DNA of 58,182 nucleotides from Gammaproteobacteria bacterium (GTDB taxonomy: Bacteria > Pseudomonadota > Gammaproteobacteria > SZUA-140). Every line of letters begins with the position of its first letter. Position 1 is the stretch's first letter. A program made the position numbers and the translations under genes. Under the pieces are notes generated by a model. It was not told the DNA's origin and searched no databases. It saw only the letters and a list, made by a program, of their open reading frames with translations. The stretch spans positions 1 to 58,182 of the forward strand of contig JAKISP010000023.1 of NCBI GenBank assembly GCA_021648525.1, given 5' to 3'. Positions 29,216 through 37,617 of the stretch are shown here, piece by piece.

Positions 29216-29983
29216 ATGAGCTTGCAGCAACAATATCTGGAGGCGATGGGGATTGAAAGCTGGCAACGGCGTGATCGCCCCGTGGAAGCACTTGAGTCTA
29301 CCTTAGTTGACACTGCTCCAGTGGTGGCGAGGTCAGACGCGCCTTCAACTGTAGAAGCCCCGAGTCCTATAGCCTCGGCTCCACCCATTCAAGCGGCTGA
29401 AGAGGTGGTTGTCGATGTGGCGTGTATGGATTGGGATAGCCTACGCGGCGCTGTTACAAGTTGTACTCAATGTGAGCTACATGATAGATCACAGCAACGG
29501 CTTTTTGGCGCGGGTGCGCAGCAGGCAACATGGATGATTGTCGGTGGCCCACCGAGTCAGACTGAGGCACAACAGGGAGAGCCTTTTGTTGATGTTGCAG
29601 GACAGCTACTTAATGCGATGTTGGCTGCGGTTGGGCTTCAACGTCATCAGGTCTATCTGACTAATTTGCTTAAATGTCAGCTTGAAGCGCGAGCACCCAA
29701 CATTGAGGAAGCCGCCAGCTGTGCGCCCTATCTGTTACGCCAGATTGCCCTGGTACAGCCATCAGTGATATTGGTGATGGGTGCAGTCGCGGCTCGGCAT
29801 TTATTGAAATCTGATCTTACTGCTATCGATGCGCTACGTGGCCCATCGCACAGTTTGCCCGGTAGCGCTATCCCGCTGGTAGTGACCTATCATCCCGTTG
29901 ATCTGTTGCACACGCCTGCTGATAAACGTAAAGCGTGGCAAGACCTGCTACAAGCGCAGGCGATTGTTGCTCAGGTAAACTGA
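29216..29983 (+). CDS. Family-4 uracil-DNA glycosylase-like protein with altered motif A
   Basis: A 255-residue protein. About 60 low-complexity residues lead to a UDG domain with four likely Fe-S cysteines at C83, C86, C154 and C169, the GEPFV..AGQLLNAML segment near 121, NLLKCQ at 150-155, and the HP motif at 226-227. Motif A, usually GEAPG or GEGPG followed by E-D, reads GGPPSQTEA (110-118), so the normally conserved Glu is absent. Glycosylase activity is therefore doubtful. The gene lies 14 bases after leuA and 46 bases before rimI; UDG-like next to rimI is a common pairing. It may bind DNA without cutting. Confidence 0.8.
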   Translation: MSLQQQYLEAMGIESWQRRDRPVEALESTLVDTAPVVARSDAPSTVEAPSPIASAPPIQAAEEVVVDVACMDWDSLRGAVTSCTQCELHDRSQQRLFGAGAQQATWMIVGGPPSQTEAQQGEPFVDVAGQLLNAMLAAVGLQRHQVYLTNLLKCQLEARAPNIEEAASCAPYLLRQIALVQPSVILVMGAVAARHLLKSDLTAIDALRGPSHSLPGSAIPLVVTYHPVDLLHTPADKRKAWQDLLQAQAIVAQVN

Positions 29984-30029
29984 GGTTTTGTTACCTAAGA
30001 TTTATTGCAGGTAAGCCGAAGACGTTAAT

Positions 30030-30521
30030 ATGAGAAACATGGATGATTTTCCTGCTGGTGAAGGGCTCAATGAGCCAGTTGATTACCGCTTCCGTAAAAT
30101 GTCAGCGCAAGACCTTGCCGATGTGCTTGCGATCGAGCGTAAGACTTATGAATTCCCCTGGAGCGAAACGATCTTTAAAGATTGTTTGCGTGTCAATTAC
30201 CACTGCTATGTGATTGAATCGGTGCAGCAGGTAATGGGTTACGCCGTGATGACGGTAGCAGCGGGCGAGTCTCACATCCTCAATATCTGCGTTGATGAAT
30301 CACTGCGTGGTTCTGGTATAGGGCGCAGCATGTTAGCGCATCTGGTTGATCGGGCGAGAAGCCATCGCGCAGAGATGATGTTGCTGGAAGTACGAGCTTC
30401 AAACACAGTTGCAATTGATCTCTATTTGAATAGTGATTTTAATGAAATTGGCCGTCGTAATGCCTATTATCCCGCGAAGAATGGGCGGGAGGATGCGCTG
30501 ATTTTAGCGCGTATTCTTTAG
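30030..30521 (+). CDS. rimI: Ribosomal protein S18 alanine N-acetyltransferase
   Basis: A 163-residue GNAT acetyltransferase. The acetyl-CoA loop is in NICVDESLRGSGIGRSML (RGSGIG near 92-97), and LLEVRASNTVAIDLYLNSDF, NEIGRRNAYYP follow the RimI pattern. It acetylates the N-terminal Ala of S18; the rpsR gene for that substrate is in the same window. About 20 extra N-terminal residues precede the family's usual start, so a later start at residue 24 (MSAQDL) is possible. Confidence 0.9.
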   Translation: MRNMDDFPAGEGLNEPVDYRFRKMSAQDLADVLAIERKTYEFPWSETIFKDCLRVNYHCYVIESVQQVMGYAVMTVAAGESHILNICVDESLRGSGIGRSMLAHLVDRARSHRAEMMLLEVRASNTVAIDLYLNSDFNEIGRRNAYYPAKNGREDALILARIL

Positions 30522-30541
30522 ATCCTGGTTTGTAAATTCGC

Positions 30542-30558
30542 GGGTGAACCTTTCACCC
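30542..30558. other. Hairpin between rimI and the rubredoxin gene
   Basis: GGGTGAA and TTCACCC form a perfect 7-bp stem with a 3-base loop between convergent genes. No T-run adjoins on either strand; it is a weak candidate for a shared terminator. Confidence 0.4.
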
Positions 30559-30608
30559 TCGATAATATGGTTCACTTTTTTGAGTGTTACCCGTAATTGA
30601 ATCTGTTT

Positions 30609-30773
30609 TCAAATCTCGCTCATCTCAAAATCAGATTTTCCCGCGCCACAATCAGGGCATTCCCAGCTGTCGGGCACATCTTCCCAGCGGGTACCGGGTG
30701 GGATGCCATCGCCTGGGATACCATCTGCTTCGTAATAAACAAAACCACAAATAATGCATTTCCAGATTTTCAT
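30609..30773 (-). CDS. rubA: Rubredoxin
   Basis: A 54-residue protein. Two iron-binding knuckles are visible: CIICG (C6, C9) and CPDCG (C39, C42), with WKC...[27 protein letters not shown] and KSDFE typical of one-iron rubredoxins. ATG at 30773 has AGGAG at a 7-base spacing. The protein transfers one electron in the cytoplasm, often to oxygen- or peroxide-reducing or hydroxylating enzymes. It is transcribed away from oxyR (258-base gap), suggesting peroxide control. rubA near oxyR is also known in Pseudomonas. Confidence 0.95.
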   Translation of the reverse strand: MKIWKCIICGFVYYEADGIPGDGIPPGTRWEDVPDSWECPDCGAGKSDFEMSEI

Positions 30774-31031
30774 CTGCGCACTCCTGTTACTTGTTTTATA
30801 TTTCTAATCTAAAACCAGTTGAACTTGAATCCCTACGTTGAATGTTGCCCAGTACATTATGATACCGGCTGGTATTCCTCTTTTCGAGCTTTGGTTAGCG
30901 CATCGTGACTCTGTTTTCGGCAGTTTTGAGAGATATCATGAGTATTTACACCGGTTTCGATGATGTTAGCGATATCGATTTAACTTGGGCCAGTCAATTG
31001 CATTAATGTTATTAATTGTTAAAATCGATTG

Positions 31032-31925
31032 ATGTATTTACCCACCATCAAGCAGCTCCAGTATCTACTGGCCGTGGTTGAGTTGCGCCATTTCGGGCAG
31101 GCCGCTGAACGCTGTTTTGTCACCCAGTCGACTCTCAGTAGTGCCATTCAGGAGCTGGAGACATCACTCGGAGTGCAGTTGTTAGAGCGTACCAAGCGTA
31201 AAGTACTACCGACACCGACGGGGCTTGAGATTGCAGAACAGGCGCGAAAAATACTTAAAATATCATATAATATCATTGAATTATCGAGTAATAGTAAGAA
31301 TCCACTTTGTAATGAGGTTCGCCTCGGCGTGATCCCCACCATCGCGCCATTTCTATTGCCAAAGGTGTTGTTACCGCTGCACCAGGCATTCCCGGCGTTG
31401 TCGCTTTTATTGATAGAAGACCAGAGCGCACATCTGATGAGACGACTTGAAAGTGGTGAGATCGACTGTGCAATCCTGGCGCTGCCGTATCCTACCGAAA
31501 AGTTAGCGTGTCAATTGATTGGTGAAGAGAGCTTCTGGGTAGCGATGCCTGAAGGTGACCCGTTAACCAAAAAGCGCAAAATAAGCGCAGCAGACCTACC
31601 GATGGAGCGGTTACTATTACTTGAGGAGGGCCACTGCCTGCGCGATCATGCAATGTCCACCTGTGGTGGCAGTGAGGTGAAGGCGCAGTTTCAGGGTAGC
31701 AGCCTTTACACCCTGATAGAGATGGTGGCATGGGGTCAGGGGGTGACATTCGTGCCCGCGATGGCACTGGAATCCCCTCTGTTAAAGCACGCCAGGATCG
31801 AGCTTAGGCCGCTTGATGAACCGACACCGCATCGCCAGATGGCGCTGGTATGGCGTGCGACCAGTTACCAGAAAAATAATATGGTGATATTGGCGGATAA
31901 GTTGGCGGAATTGATGGTGGGTTAA
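31032..31925 (+). CDS. oxyR: Hydrogen peroxide-sensing regulator OxyR (LysR family)
   Basis: A 297-residue LysR-type regulator. The N-terminal helix-turn-helix spans about 5-64 (LRHFGQAAERCFVTQSTLSSAIQELE). The redox pair is C202 and C211 in GHCLRDHAMSTC, with the same nine-residue spacing as C199/C208 in E. coli. Thus disulfide formation by H2O2 should activate it. I use the ATG at 31032; a TTG precedes it directly. The ribosome site is weak. The divergent rubredoxin is the clearest local target candidate. Confidence 0.95.
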   Translation: MYLPTIKQLQYLLAVVELRHFGQAAERCFVTQSTLSSAIQELETSLGVQLLERTKRKVLPTPTGLEIAEQARKILKISYNIIELSSNSKNPLCNEVRLGVIPTIAPFLLPKVLLPLHQAFPALSLLLIEDQSAHLMRRLESGEIDCAILALPYPTEKLACQLIGEESFWVAMPEGDPLTKKRKISAADLPMERLLLLEEGHCLRDHAMSTCGGSEVKAQFQGSSLYTLIEMVAWGQGVTFVPAMALESPLLKHARIELRPLDEPTPHRQMALVWRATSYQKNNMVILADKLAELMVG

Positions 31926-32201
31926 CTTCCATGTAGTGATACATAAGCATGAATATTTTTGTTTTGCAGTCTGCCTTTTGGTAACGGTGGCGTTGCGTGT
32001 CACGTCTATTCTGGCTCGTGTTCATGATTTATGTACTGTTGCGCTTAGGGGAAGGTAACTTCGCATTAGCATCTAATGCTGAGATATTATAGAGGAAAAT
32101 ATACTCTTGACCCATTACCATTTTTTTGCGTGATAATATCAAAGCAAGAGGAGGTATGTGAGGTCGATAAGTTTCTGGATAGTTTTGTGCTTTTATTGGA
32201 T

Positions 32202-33212
32202 TTATTCAGCAATCTCCACACAGTTACGCCCAGCTTCTTTAGCACGATATAATGCTAAATCAGATTTTTTGACCAACGTCTCTGCATTATCAACATCTAA
32301 AACCATTATTGAAACACCAATGCTTAATGTTACATGATTAACTTCAGGAAATTGATGCGAAGCTATTTTCTCACGAACTTTCTCAGCGATAATTTTTGAT
32401 CCATTAACATCAGTTTCAGGTAATAGTATAAGGAATTCTTCTCCTCCCCAGCGTGCAACCACATCTGTTGCCCGTACACTTTCAGAAATGATCTTAGCGA
32501 CGGAGCGTAGTACCTCATCTCCAACATCATGACCATATTGGTCATTTATTTTTTTGAAATAATCGAGATCCATTAATAAGATAGAAACGGGCCTTTTATG
32601 ACGATTCGCACGAAGAATCTCATTTTTTAAGGCGATACTGATAGCTCTACGATTATTAATCCCAGTAAGGTAATCGGTTTTCGTTTGTTTATCTAATGAT
32701 GCTTGATATTGATTGCTCACTTTTTCGTATAAGAAGGCCATGGCAATTGATAATGAAAATGCCATGGCGGTGTTTGCGTAAACGACATCAGAAATACCTG
32801 CTATGCCTGTAACTTTAGGATAAATATATAATCGCCCAGTAAAAATAATCATTAATAATAGAGACCACCAAAAACCAATTTTTACACCCGCGACAAATAA
32901 AAAGAAAATAGGGAACACACCCATCCAGATAGATGAAGTTATATCTTCTGGAGAAACAAAAAATTGACCACCAAGTGCAAGAAATGATAAAAAAAGGAAG
33001 GTATGAATCGCAAGTACTGGACGTTTAAAATGATGAGTGATAAATATCATCGCCAAACTGATTGTTGCTAATATAAGATGAACAATAGTACCGGTAATCA
33101 AACCATCCATAAAATCAAAATAAGCACCTGCGAATAATGCAAATGTACAAAGAGGTAGCCCGTAATAAATAAAACGATGTTTGATTGGTGAATAGTAACT
33201 TTGATTTTCCAT
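32202..33212 (-). CDS. Membrane-bound diguanylate cyclase (GGDEF)
   Basis: A 336-residue protein. Residues 14-165 contain about five or six membrane helices with short loops, and 175-336 form a GGDEF domain. The active loop is GGEEF (256-260); the product-inhibition I-site RATD lies at 247-250 at the required five-residue spacing, and DLDYFKKINDQYGHDVGD carries the metal and substrate residues. It should make cyclic di-GMP under feedback control, with the membrane part as sensor (no known MASE type recognised with certainty). AT-rich codon use differs from the surrounding operons. It stands alone between oxyR and an IS3 scar. Confidence 0.93.
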   Translation of the reverse strand: MENQSYYSPIKHRFIYYGLPLCTFALFAGAYFDFMDGLITGTIVHLILATISLAMIFITHHFKRPVLAIHTFLFLSFLALGGQFFVSPEDITSSIWMGVFPIFFLFVAGVKIGFWWSLLLMIIFTGRLYIYPKVTGIAGISDVVYANTAMAFSLSIAMAFLYEKVSNQYQASLDKQTKTDYLTGINNRRAISIALKNEILRANRHKRPVSILLMDLDYFKKINDQYGHDVGDEVLRSVAKIISESVRATDVVARWGGEEFLILLPETDVNGSKIIAEKVREKIASHQFPEVNHVTLSIGVSIMVLDVDNAETLVKKSDLALYRAKEAGRNCVEIAE

Positions 33213-33274
33213 AAAGAAGTGGGCCCCATCCCTGATACTATGAATTCGCTTTTATGTAAGTGAAGTCCTGAGTT

Positions 33275-33428
33275 TTAATTATGCTGCCATTGGCAGCCTT
33301 GATCACTGTTGAAAATATCAGGTGCGCCATGACTGGCAAGGGCTTTCCAGTGTCTTATCACCTTTGAGGGCTGTCAAGGCGACCTTAGCTTTGAGTCCCG
33401 CTAAACGGTGATGTCTTTTGTGTTTCAT
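33275..33428 (-). mobile_element. IS3-family remnant: OrfA start joined to an OrfB fragment
   Basis: Leftward from the ATG at 33428, preceded by AGGAGAAAGCG, the first 24 codons read MKHKRHHRLAGLKAKVALTA LKGD, the N-terminus of IS3-type OrfA. The frame then loses likeness and stops at 33318. In the +1 frame the next stretch reads KALASHGAPDIFNSDQGCQW and stops at 33275, matching the DDE-domain block (G-x-P-E-I-F-N-T-D-Q-G-S-Q-F) of OrfB. Hence most of the element is deleted and the two ends are fused. It is a dead scar. Confidence 0.75.
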
Positions 33429-33493
33429 CGCTTTCTCCTGTGATGTATTTAAAATACTTCAGGAATTTCACTTATTACCCTGTCTAATTCTTG

Positions 33494-33517
33494 GGTTCTT
33501 CGTAGAACTGTGTGAAA
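33494..33517 (+). repeat. 24-bp IS-end-like repeat, copy 1
   Basis: This 24-base stretch starting GGTTCTTCGTAGA and ending GTGTGAAA recurs at 57860-57883 with 22 of 24 bases equal. It sits in the 475-base gene-free gap between the cyclase and dusC, shortly after the IS3 scar. The bases from 33518 to 33687 hold nothing that I can support as a gene. Confidence 0.6.
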
Positions 33518-33687
33518 GCTATAGAGCCAATGACAATAGGGCCGGGTTCTTGAGTTGTTACGGCAAAAAAAACTAAATCTTGAACCTAAATAAATCAGCT
33601 GGATTGCAACGAGAGTGTTTAAGGATTGAAAAAGGCATACTACGCACCTTATAATTTCCCAATCTAAAGTAACAGACCTAAAACTAA

Positions 33688-34659
33688 GTGAAATTAATCC
33701 TCGCGCCGATGGAAGGTGTTATCGATCACCATATGCGCCATCTGCTGACGCGTATTGGCGGATATGACCATTGTGTGACCGAATTTGTGCGTATCTCAGG
33801 CCAACTGCTGCCGCCGGTGGTGTTTTACCGTATCTGCCCGGAACTTGCGCATGGGAGTCAAACGAAATCAGGCACGCCGGTCACGCTTCAATTGCTAGGT
33901 GGCGCACCTGGCGTGATGGCGGAAAATGCACAGCGTGCGGTTGAACTCGGTGCGGCTGCGATCGATATCAATTTTGGCTGCCCATCGCGTTTTACCAACA
34001 GTAAAGCGGGCGGCGCAATTTTATTAAAAGAACCCGAACGTATTTACAGCATTACCGCAGCGGTTCGCTGTGCGGTGCCTGATGAGATCGCCGTCTCTGC
34101 CAAGATACGTCTTGGCTATGAAACCACCGATCTGGCAATGGAGAATGCAAAGGCGGTTGAGGCGGCTAACGCCAGTTTTATCACCGTACATGCCCGCACC
34201 AGGGTCGATGGCTACCATTATCCTGCACGCTGGGAGTGGCTGGGCAAGATCAATGACGCACTCTCCATCCCGCTGGTAGCCAATGGTGACATCCATAGTG
34301 TTGATGAATTTTTGCGCTGCCGTGACATCAGCAACTGCGAGGATTTCATGCTGGGGCGTGGTGCGGTGATCCAGCCAGACCTTGCGCGGCAAATTAGCGC
34401 GATTCAATTGCATACCTCGATACCGTTGATGAAGTGGCATGACGTGATTGCCTTAGTTATTGAGATGGCCGGATACATGCGAGTACAACCTGAGATGAAG
34501 GAGAAAAAGGTACTTGGGCGAATCAAACAGTGGCTTGTCTATTTGAGACGACAATATCCTGAAGCTGAGGCTTTGTTTGGCGAGATTCGCCAGGTGAAAC
34601 AGCTATCAAAAGTCGATGCGTTGCTGCGATTGGCTGATTCCTCTGGCTACAATAGTTGA
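33688..34659 (+). CDS. dusC: tRNA-dihydrouridine synthase C
   Basis: A 323-residue FMN-dependent TIM-barrel enzyme reducing U16 of tRNA in the DusC subclass. The N-terminus MKLILAPMEGVIDHHMR, the catalytic Cys98 in NFGCPSRFTNSKAGGAILL and the HARTRVDGY motif identify it; the C-terminal helical domain aids tRNA binding. The start is GTG at 33688 without a clear ribosome site. Confidence 0.93.
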   Translation: MKLILAPMEGVIDHHMRHLLTRIGGYDHCVTEFVRISGQLLPPVVFYRICPELAHGSQTKSGTPVTLQLLGGAPGVMAENAQRAVELGAAAIDINFGCPSRFTNSKAGGAILLKEPERIYSITAAVRCAVPDEIAVSAKIRLGYETTDLAMENAKAVEAANASFITVHARTRVDGYHYPARWEWLGKINDALSIPLVANGDIHSVDEFLRCRDISNCEDFMLGRGAVIQPDLARQISAIQLHTSIPLMKWHDVIALVIEMAGYMRVQPEMKEKKVLGRIKQWLVYLRRQYPEAEALFGEIRQVKQLSKVDALLRLADSSGYNS

Positions 34660-34826
34660 AGGGGCGGGGTATAAGTGTCCCGTTTATCTCAAAACGCCAC
34701 TCGCATTCAGGAAAATAGTCCTGAACTAGCCAATTTCTCACCTAAGTCCCTGTTTTTTCCATCAATCCTTGTGTCTCACGCCCAATTGCACTAAAATCCT
34801 GCGGTTCCAACAAATTGTTTTCTCCT

Positions 34827-34852
34827 TGCCTTATCGCGTTGGTCGGAAGGCA
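34827..34852 (+). promoter_or_regulatory. Leader hairpin directly upstream of rpsF
   Basis: TGCCTT (34827-34832) pairs with AAGGCA (34847-34852), ending 8 bases before the AGGAG ribosome site. In many bacteria the S6:S18 complex represses its own operon by binding a leader hairpin here. I see the position and stem but cannot confirm the CCG-type recognition motif. Confidence 0.35.
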
Positions 34853-34869
34853 TAACCATGAGGAGTGTT

Positions 34870-35277
34870 ATGAGACACTATGAAATCGTGTTTTTGGTCC
34901 ACCCTGACCAAAGCGAGCAAGTCCCAGCCATGATCGAGCGCTACCGTACCTCTATTGAGAGCCGTGACGGTACCATCCATCGTTTAGAAGATTGGGGTCG
35001 TCGTCAGCTTGAGTATCCAATCAACAAGGTTCATAAAGCACATTATGTGATGATGAACGTTGAATGTGATAAAGAAGCGCTGGAAGAGATCACCACTGCG
35101 TTCCGTTTTAACGATGCGGTTATCCGTAACCTGGTGATTACCCGTAAAGCGGCGATCACTGACGCTTCTCCTCTGGCACGTCCTGCCAAAGAAGAACGTC
35201 CAGCAGCAGCACCTGTCGCAGCACCCGTTGCTGATGCGCCAGCAAAAGCTGAGGAAGCACCAGCCACTGAAGGTTAA
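34870..35277 (+). CDS. rpsF: 30S ribosomal protein S6
   Basis: A 135-residue ribosomal protein beginning [19 protein letters not shown], with [16 protein letters not shown] and the ferredoxin-like fold. The last about 28 residues form an Ala/Pro/Glu-rich tail, where in E. coli Glu residues are added by RimK. Start at 34870 after AGGAG; an upstream in-frame ATG at 34858 is not conserved. First gene of rpsF-priB-rpsR. Confidence 0.97.
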   Translation: MRHYEIVFLVHPDQSEQVPAMIERYRTSIESRDGTIHRLEDWGRRQLEYPINKVHKAHYVMMNVECDKEALEEITTAFRFNDAVIRNLVITRKAAITDASPLARPAKEERPAAAPVAAPVADAPAKAEEAPATEG

Positions 35278-35280
35278 TTG

Positions 35281-35589
35281 ATGTCTGCGGACAACCGTCT
35301 GGTGGTGAGTGGGGTCATTTGTAATCCGCCCGAGTCACGCAATAGCCCCGCCGGTATTCCACTGACAAGATTTACGCTGGAGCACCGTTCACAGCAGGTT
35401 GAGGCAGGCTTACCACGCGATACTTTTTTTAAGATTGTCGTGATTGCCGCCGGAACAGCACTGAAACAGGTTGCAGCTAAATTGCAGCGTGGTGATGAGG
35501 TCTGTGTTGAGGGATTTCTCAGTCGCATGAGTTATCGCGAAGACGAAGCCAGGCTCGCACTGCACGCAGAAACCATTAATAAACAGTAA
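35281..35589 (+). CDS. priB: Primosomal replication protein N (PriB)
   Basis: A 102-residue OB-fold single-stranded DNA-binding protein that links PriA and DnaT in replication restart. NRLVVSGVICNPPESRNSPAGIPLTRFTLEH and VEGFLSR mark the family. It starts 3 bases after rpsF; the preceding TTG is less likely as start. This gene order is specific to gamma- and betaproteobacteria. Confidence 0.93.
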   Translation: MSADNRLVVSGVICNPPESRNSPAGIPLTRFTLEHRSQQVEAGLPRDTFFKIVVIAAGTALKQVAAKLQRGDEVCVEGFLSRMSYREDEARLALHAETINKQ

Positions 35590-35625
35590 CGCTGAACAGA
35601 AACATTATTTATTTGGAGAGTTATC

Positions 35626-35847
35626 ATGGCAAAATATTTTCGTCGTAAAAAGTATTGTCGTTTTAGTGCAGAAGGTCTTGTTGTTGATTACAAAGACATC
35701 TATATGCTGAAAAACTACATCACCGAAACCGGTAAGATCGTACCAAGCCGCATTACTGGCACCAGTGCCAAGTATCAGCGTCAGTTGGCTACCGCAGTTA
35801 AGCGTGCACGTTTTCTTGCGCTGCTGCCTTACTGTGATTCGCACTAG
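35626..35847 (+). CDS. rpsR: 30S ribosomal protein S18
   Basis: A 73-residue protein ([53 protein letters not shown]). GGAG lies 9 bases before the ATG. It binds S6 in the 30S platform and is the substrate of RimI (gene at 30030). Confidence 0.97.
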   Translation: MAKYFRRKKYCRFSAEGLVVDYKDIYMLKNYITETGKIVPSRITGTSAKYQRQLATAVKRARFLALLPYCDSH

Positions 35848-35878
35848 ACTCAAGCTGCAATAGATTTACACTAAAATC

Positions 35879-36952
35879 ATGAAAGCATTAGCTTCGTTCA
35901 TTATGCGCGGTAGAGCTCAGGCAACCCTGGTTGCTGTAGTGGGTGCTGTGCTGTCGTTGGTGATACCACCGTTGAGTCATCTCTCTGGGGCGACGATTGG
36001 ATTGGTAACGCTGCGCAATGGCGCTAAAGAAGGGCTATTTTTGATGCTTGCCTTAGGGCTGGTGATGGGTGCGATCGGCATGATGTCATCGGTTGAAGGT
36101 GGTCTGGTACAGGCCTACGTGATTGGTATGCTGCTGCTTTCGGTGCCAGTGTTGCTTGCATCAATCGTGTTGCGTGTGACGCGCTCCCTGGGGCAGACAC
36201 TCGCTGCAGTTGCGATTATGGCGGCGCTGCTGATACTGCTGGCTAATATCCTGTTGGGTGATGCGGCTGCATGGTGGCGTTCGATGCTGGAAACGGTGAT
36301 GGCACCGATGCTGAATGAAGCTGATCTTTCGTCGGGTGACGCGAGTGACATGCTGGATGGAATGGCACGCATGATGACGGGTCTGGTTGCTGCTGTGCTG
36401 CTTTATTCCACTATGATCAACCTTTCACTGGCGCGCTGGTTTCAGGGGATGTTGTATAACCCGGGTGGCTTTCAGCAGGAGTTTCACGCACTCTTTTTAG
36501 AGAAGCGTGTGGCGATTGCCGCGGCATTGATTGGGGTTGGCGGGATGATCTTCGCGGGACAGGGTGGTATCTCGCAGGATCTCATGATTCTGGTGGTGGC
36601 GCTTTTCTCTATCCACGGCCTGGCGCTGGTGCATGGTGTGATTGGTATTACTGGCATGGGGCGCGGTTGGTTATTTGCGCTCTATGTGGGCCTGCTGATT
36701 GTACCGCCGCATATCGCGATGATGTTGGCGATGGTGGGTTATATCGATAGCTGGGTGGATATTCGTGCGCGTTTGCGTAAAAAAATCGAAGGTAGCAGTC
36801 CGCAGAACGGTGATTCTCAGTTAAATCAGGATGATCATAACGAGCGGCATGACAGCGACAATCGTGATGAACGTGATGAACGTGATGAACGTGATGAACG
36901 TGATGAACGTGATGATAACGGTCGATCAGATTCAGATGATGAGCGACGCTAA
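35879..36952 (+). CDS. DUF2232-type membrane protein
   Basis: A 357-residue protein with about eight or nine hydrophobic helices (about 15-300), and a charged cytoplasmic tail. A membrane protein of this type between rpsR and rplI is common in gammaproteobacteria; its role is unknown. The tail contains five perfect copies of a 9-base unit giving R-D-E repeats. It begins 31 bases after rpsR and so is likely transcribed with the ribosomal genes. Confidence 0.75.
   Translation: MKALASFIMRGRAQATLVAVVGAVLSLVIPPLSHLSGATIGLVTLRNGAKEGLFLMLALGLVMGAIGMMSSVEGGLVQAYVIGMLLLSVPVLLASIVLRVTRSLGQTLAAVAIMAALLILLANILLGDAAAWWRSMLETVMAPMLNEADLSSGDASDMLDGMARMMTGLVAAVLLYSTMINLSLARWFQGMLYNPGGFQQEFHALFLEKRVAIAAALIGVGGMIFAGQGGISQDLMILVVALFSIHGLALVHGVIGITGMGRGWLFALYVGLLIVPPHIAMMLAMVGYIDSWVDIRARLRKKIEGSSPQNGDSQLNQDDHNERHDSDNRDERDERDERDERDERDDNGRSDSDDERR
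36863..36907 (+). repeat. 9-bp tandem repeat, five perfect copies
   Basis: The unit CGTGATGAA is repeated five times exactly, with a sixth copy differing by one base (36908-36916). It is in frame, encoding R-D-E triplets in the C-terminal tail of the membrane protein. Copy number changes would lengthen or shorten the tail without breaking the frame. Confidence 0.9.
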
Positions 36953-37041
36953 CGTCGAGTGTGATGAAGTTTAAGTAGTAAGAGTTGATAATTTTTTAGT
37001 TTGTATTTTTAGTAATATGCTACGTAACGAGGGTTATAGAG

Positions 37042-37494
37042 ATGAATGTTATTCTTCTTGAGAAGGTAGAAAATCTGGGTGGTTTAGGTGACCTGGTCAC
37101 AGTGAAAAATGGCTATGGTCGTAACTACCTGATCCCAGGAAAAAAAGCGGTTTCTGCGACGGCAGCGAACCGTGCTGATTTTGAAGCACGTCGCGCAGAG
37201 CTAGAAGCTGCGGCGGCAGAATTACTGGCGACAGCGAATGCGCGTGGCACAGTACTGGCTGAAAAAGCGATTACGATCGCCTGTAAAGTCGGTGAAGAAG
37301 GTAAACTGTTTGGTTCTGTTGGTACGGCTGATATTGCAGCGGCCTGCGCCGAGGCCGGCACCGCCGTTAATAAGCATGAAGTACGTCTACCGGATGGGGC
37401 TTTTCGCCACATTGGTGAGTACAAAGTATCCATTCACCTGCATCCTGAAGTGAATGCAGAAATCACAGTACAGGTTGTTGCCGACGAGACGTAA
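37042..37494 (+). CDS. rplI: 50S ribosomal protein L9
   Basis: A 150-residue protein with the N-terminal signature [32 protein letters not shown], the long connecting helix rich in Ala/Glu and the C-terminal domain ([12 protein letters not shown]). It binds 23S rRNA near L1 and helps reading-frame maintenance. Preceded by GAGGG with an 11-base spacing. Confidence 0.97.
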   Translation: MNVILLEKVENLGGLGDLVTVKNGYGRNYLIPGKKAVSATAANRADFEARRAELEAAAAELLATANARGTVLAEKAITIACKVGEEGKLFGSVGTADIAAACAEAGTAVNKHEVRLPDGAFRHIGEYKVSIHLHPEVNAEITVQVVADET

Positions 37495-37549
37495 GCGATC
37501 TTTGTTGTGTGGTGGTGAGCAGAGTATTGCACACCACAAAATGTTTAAT

Positions 37550-37586
37550 CTCACCCTCTATGTCCACAGTGGCAATAGAGGGTGAG
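37550..37586. other. 11-bp perfect stem-loop between rplI and dnaB
   Basis: CTCACCCTCTA and TAGAGGGTGAG pair without mismatch around 15 bases. The following CTGTTATTA is a poor T-tract, so it may slow or partly end transcription of the ribosomal operon or stabilise its 3' end. Confidence 0.5.
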
Positions 37587-37617
37587 CTGTTATTAGCGCC
37601 GGGCTGATAGAATTTAT

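Noticed and set aside
31926-32201. Small RNA or gene between oxyR and the cyclase
   Set aside because: Only a 7-bp hairpin (32063-32079) and AT-rich DNA are seen; nothing supports a gene.
32157-32350. GTG frame with strong AGGAGG site antisense to the diguanylate cyclase end
   Set aside because: Signal-like start is suggestive but the rest is only the antisense of conserved GGDEF codons.
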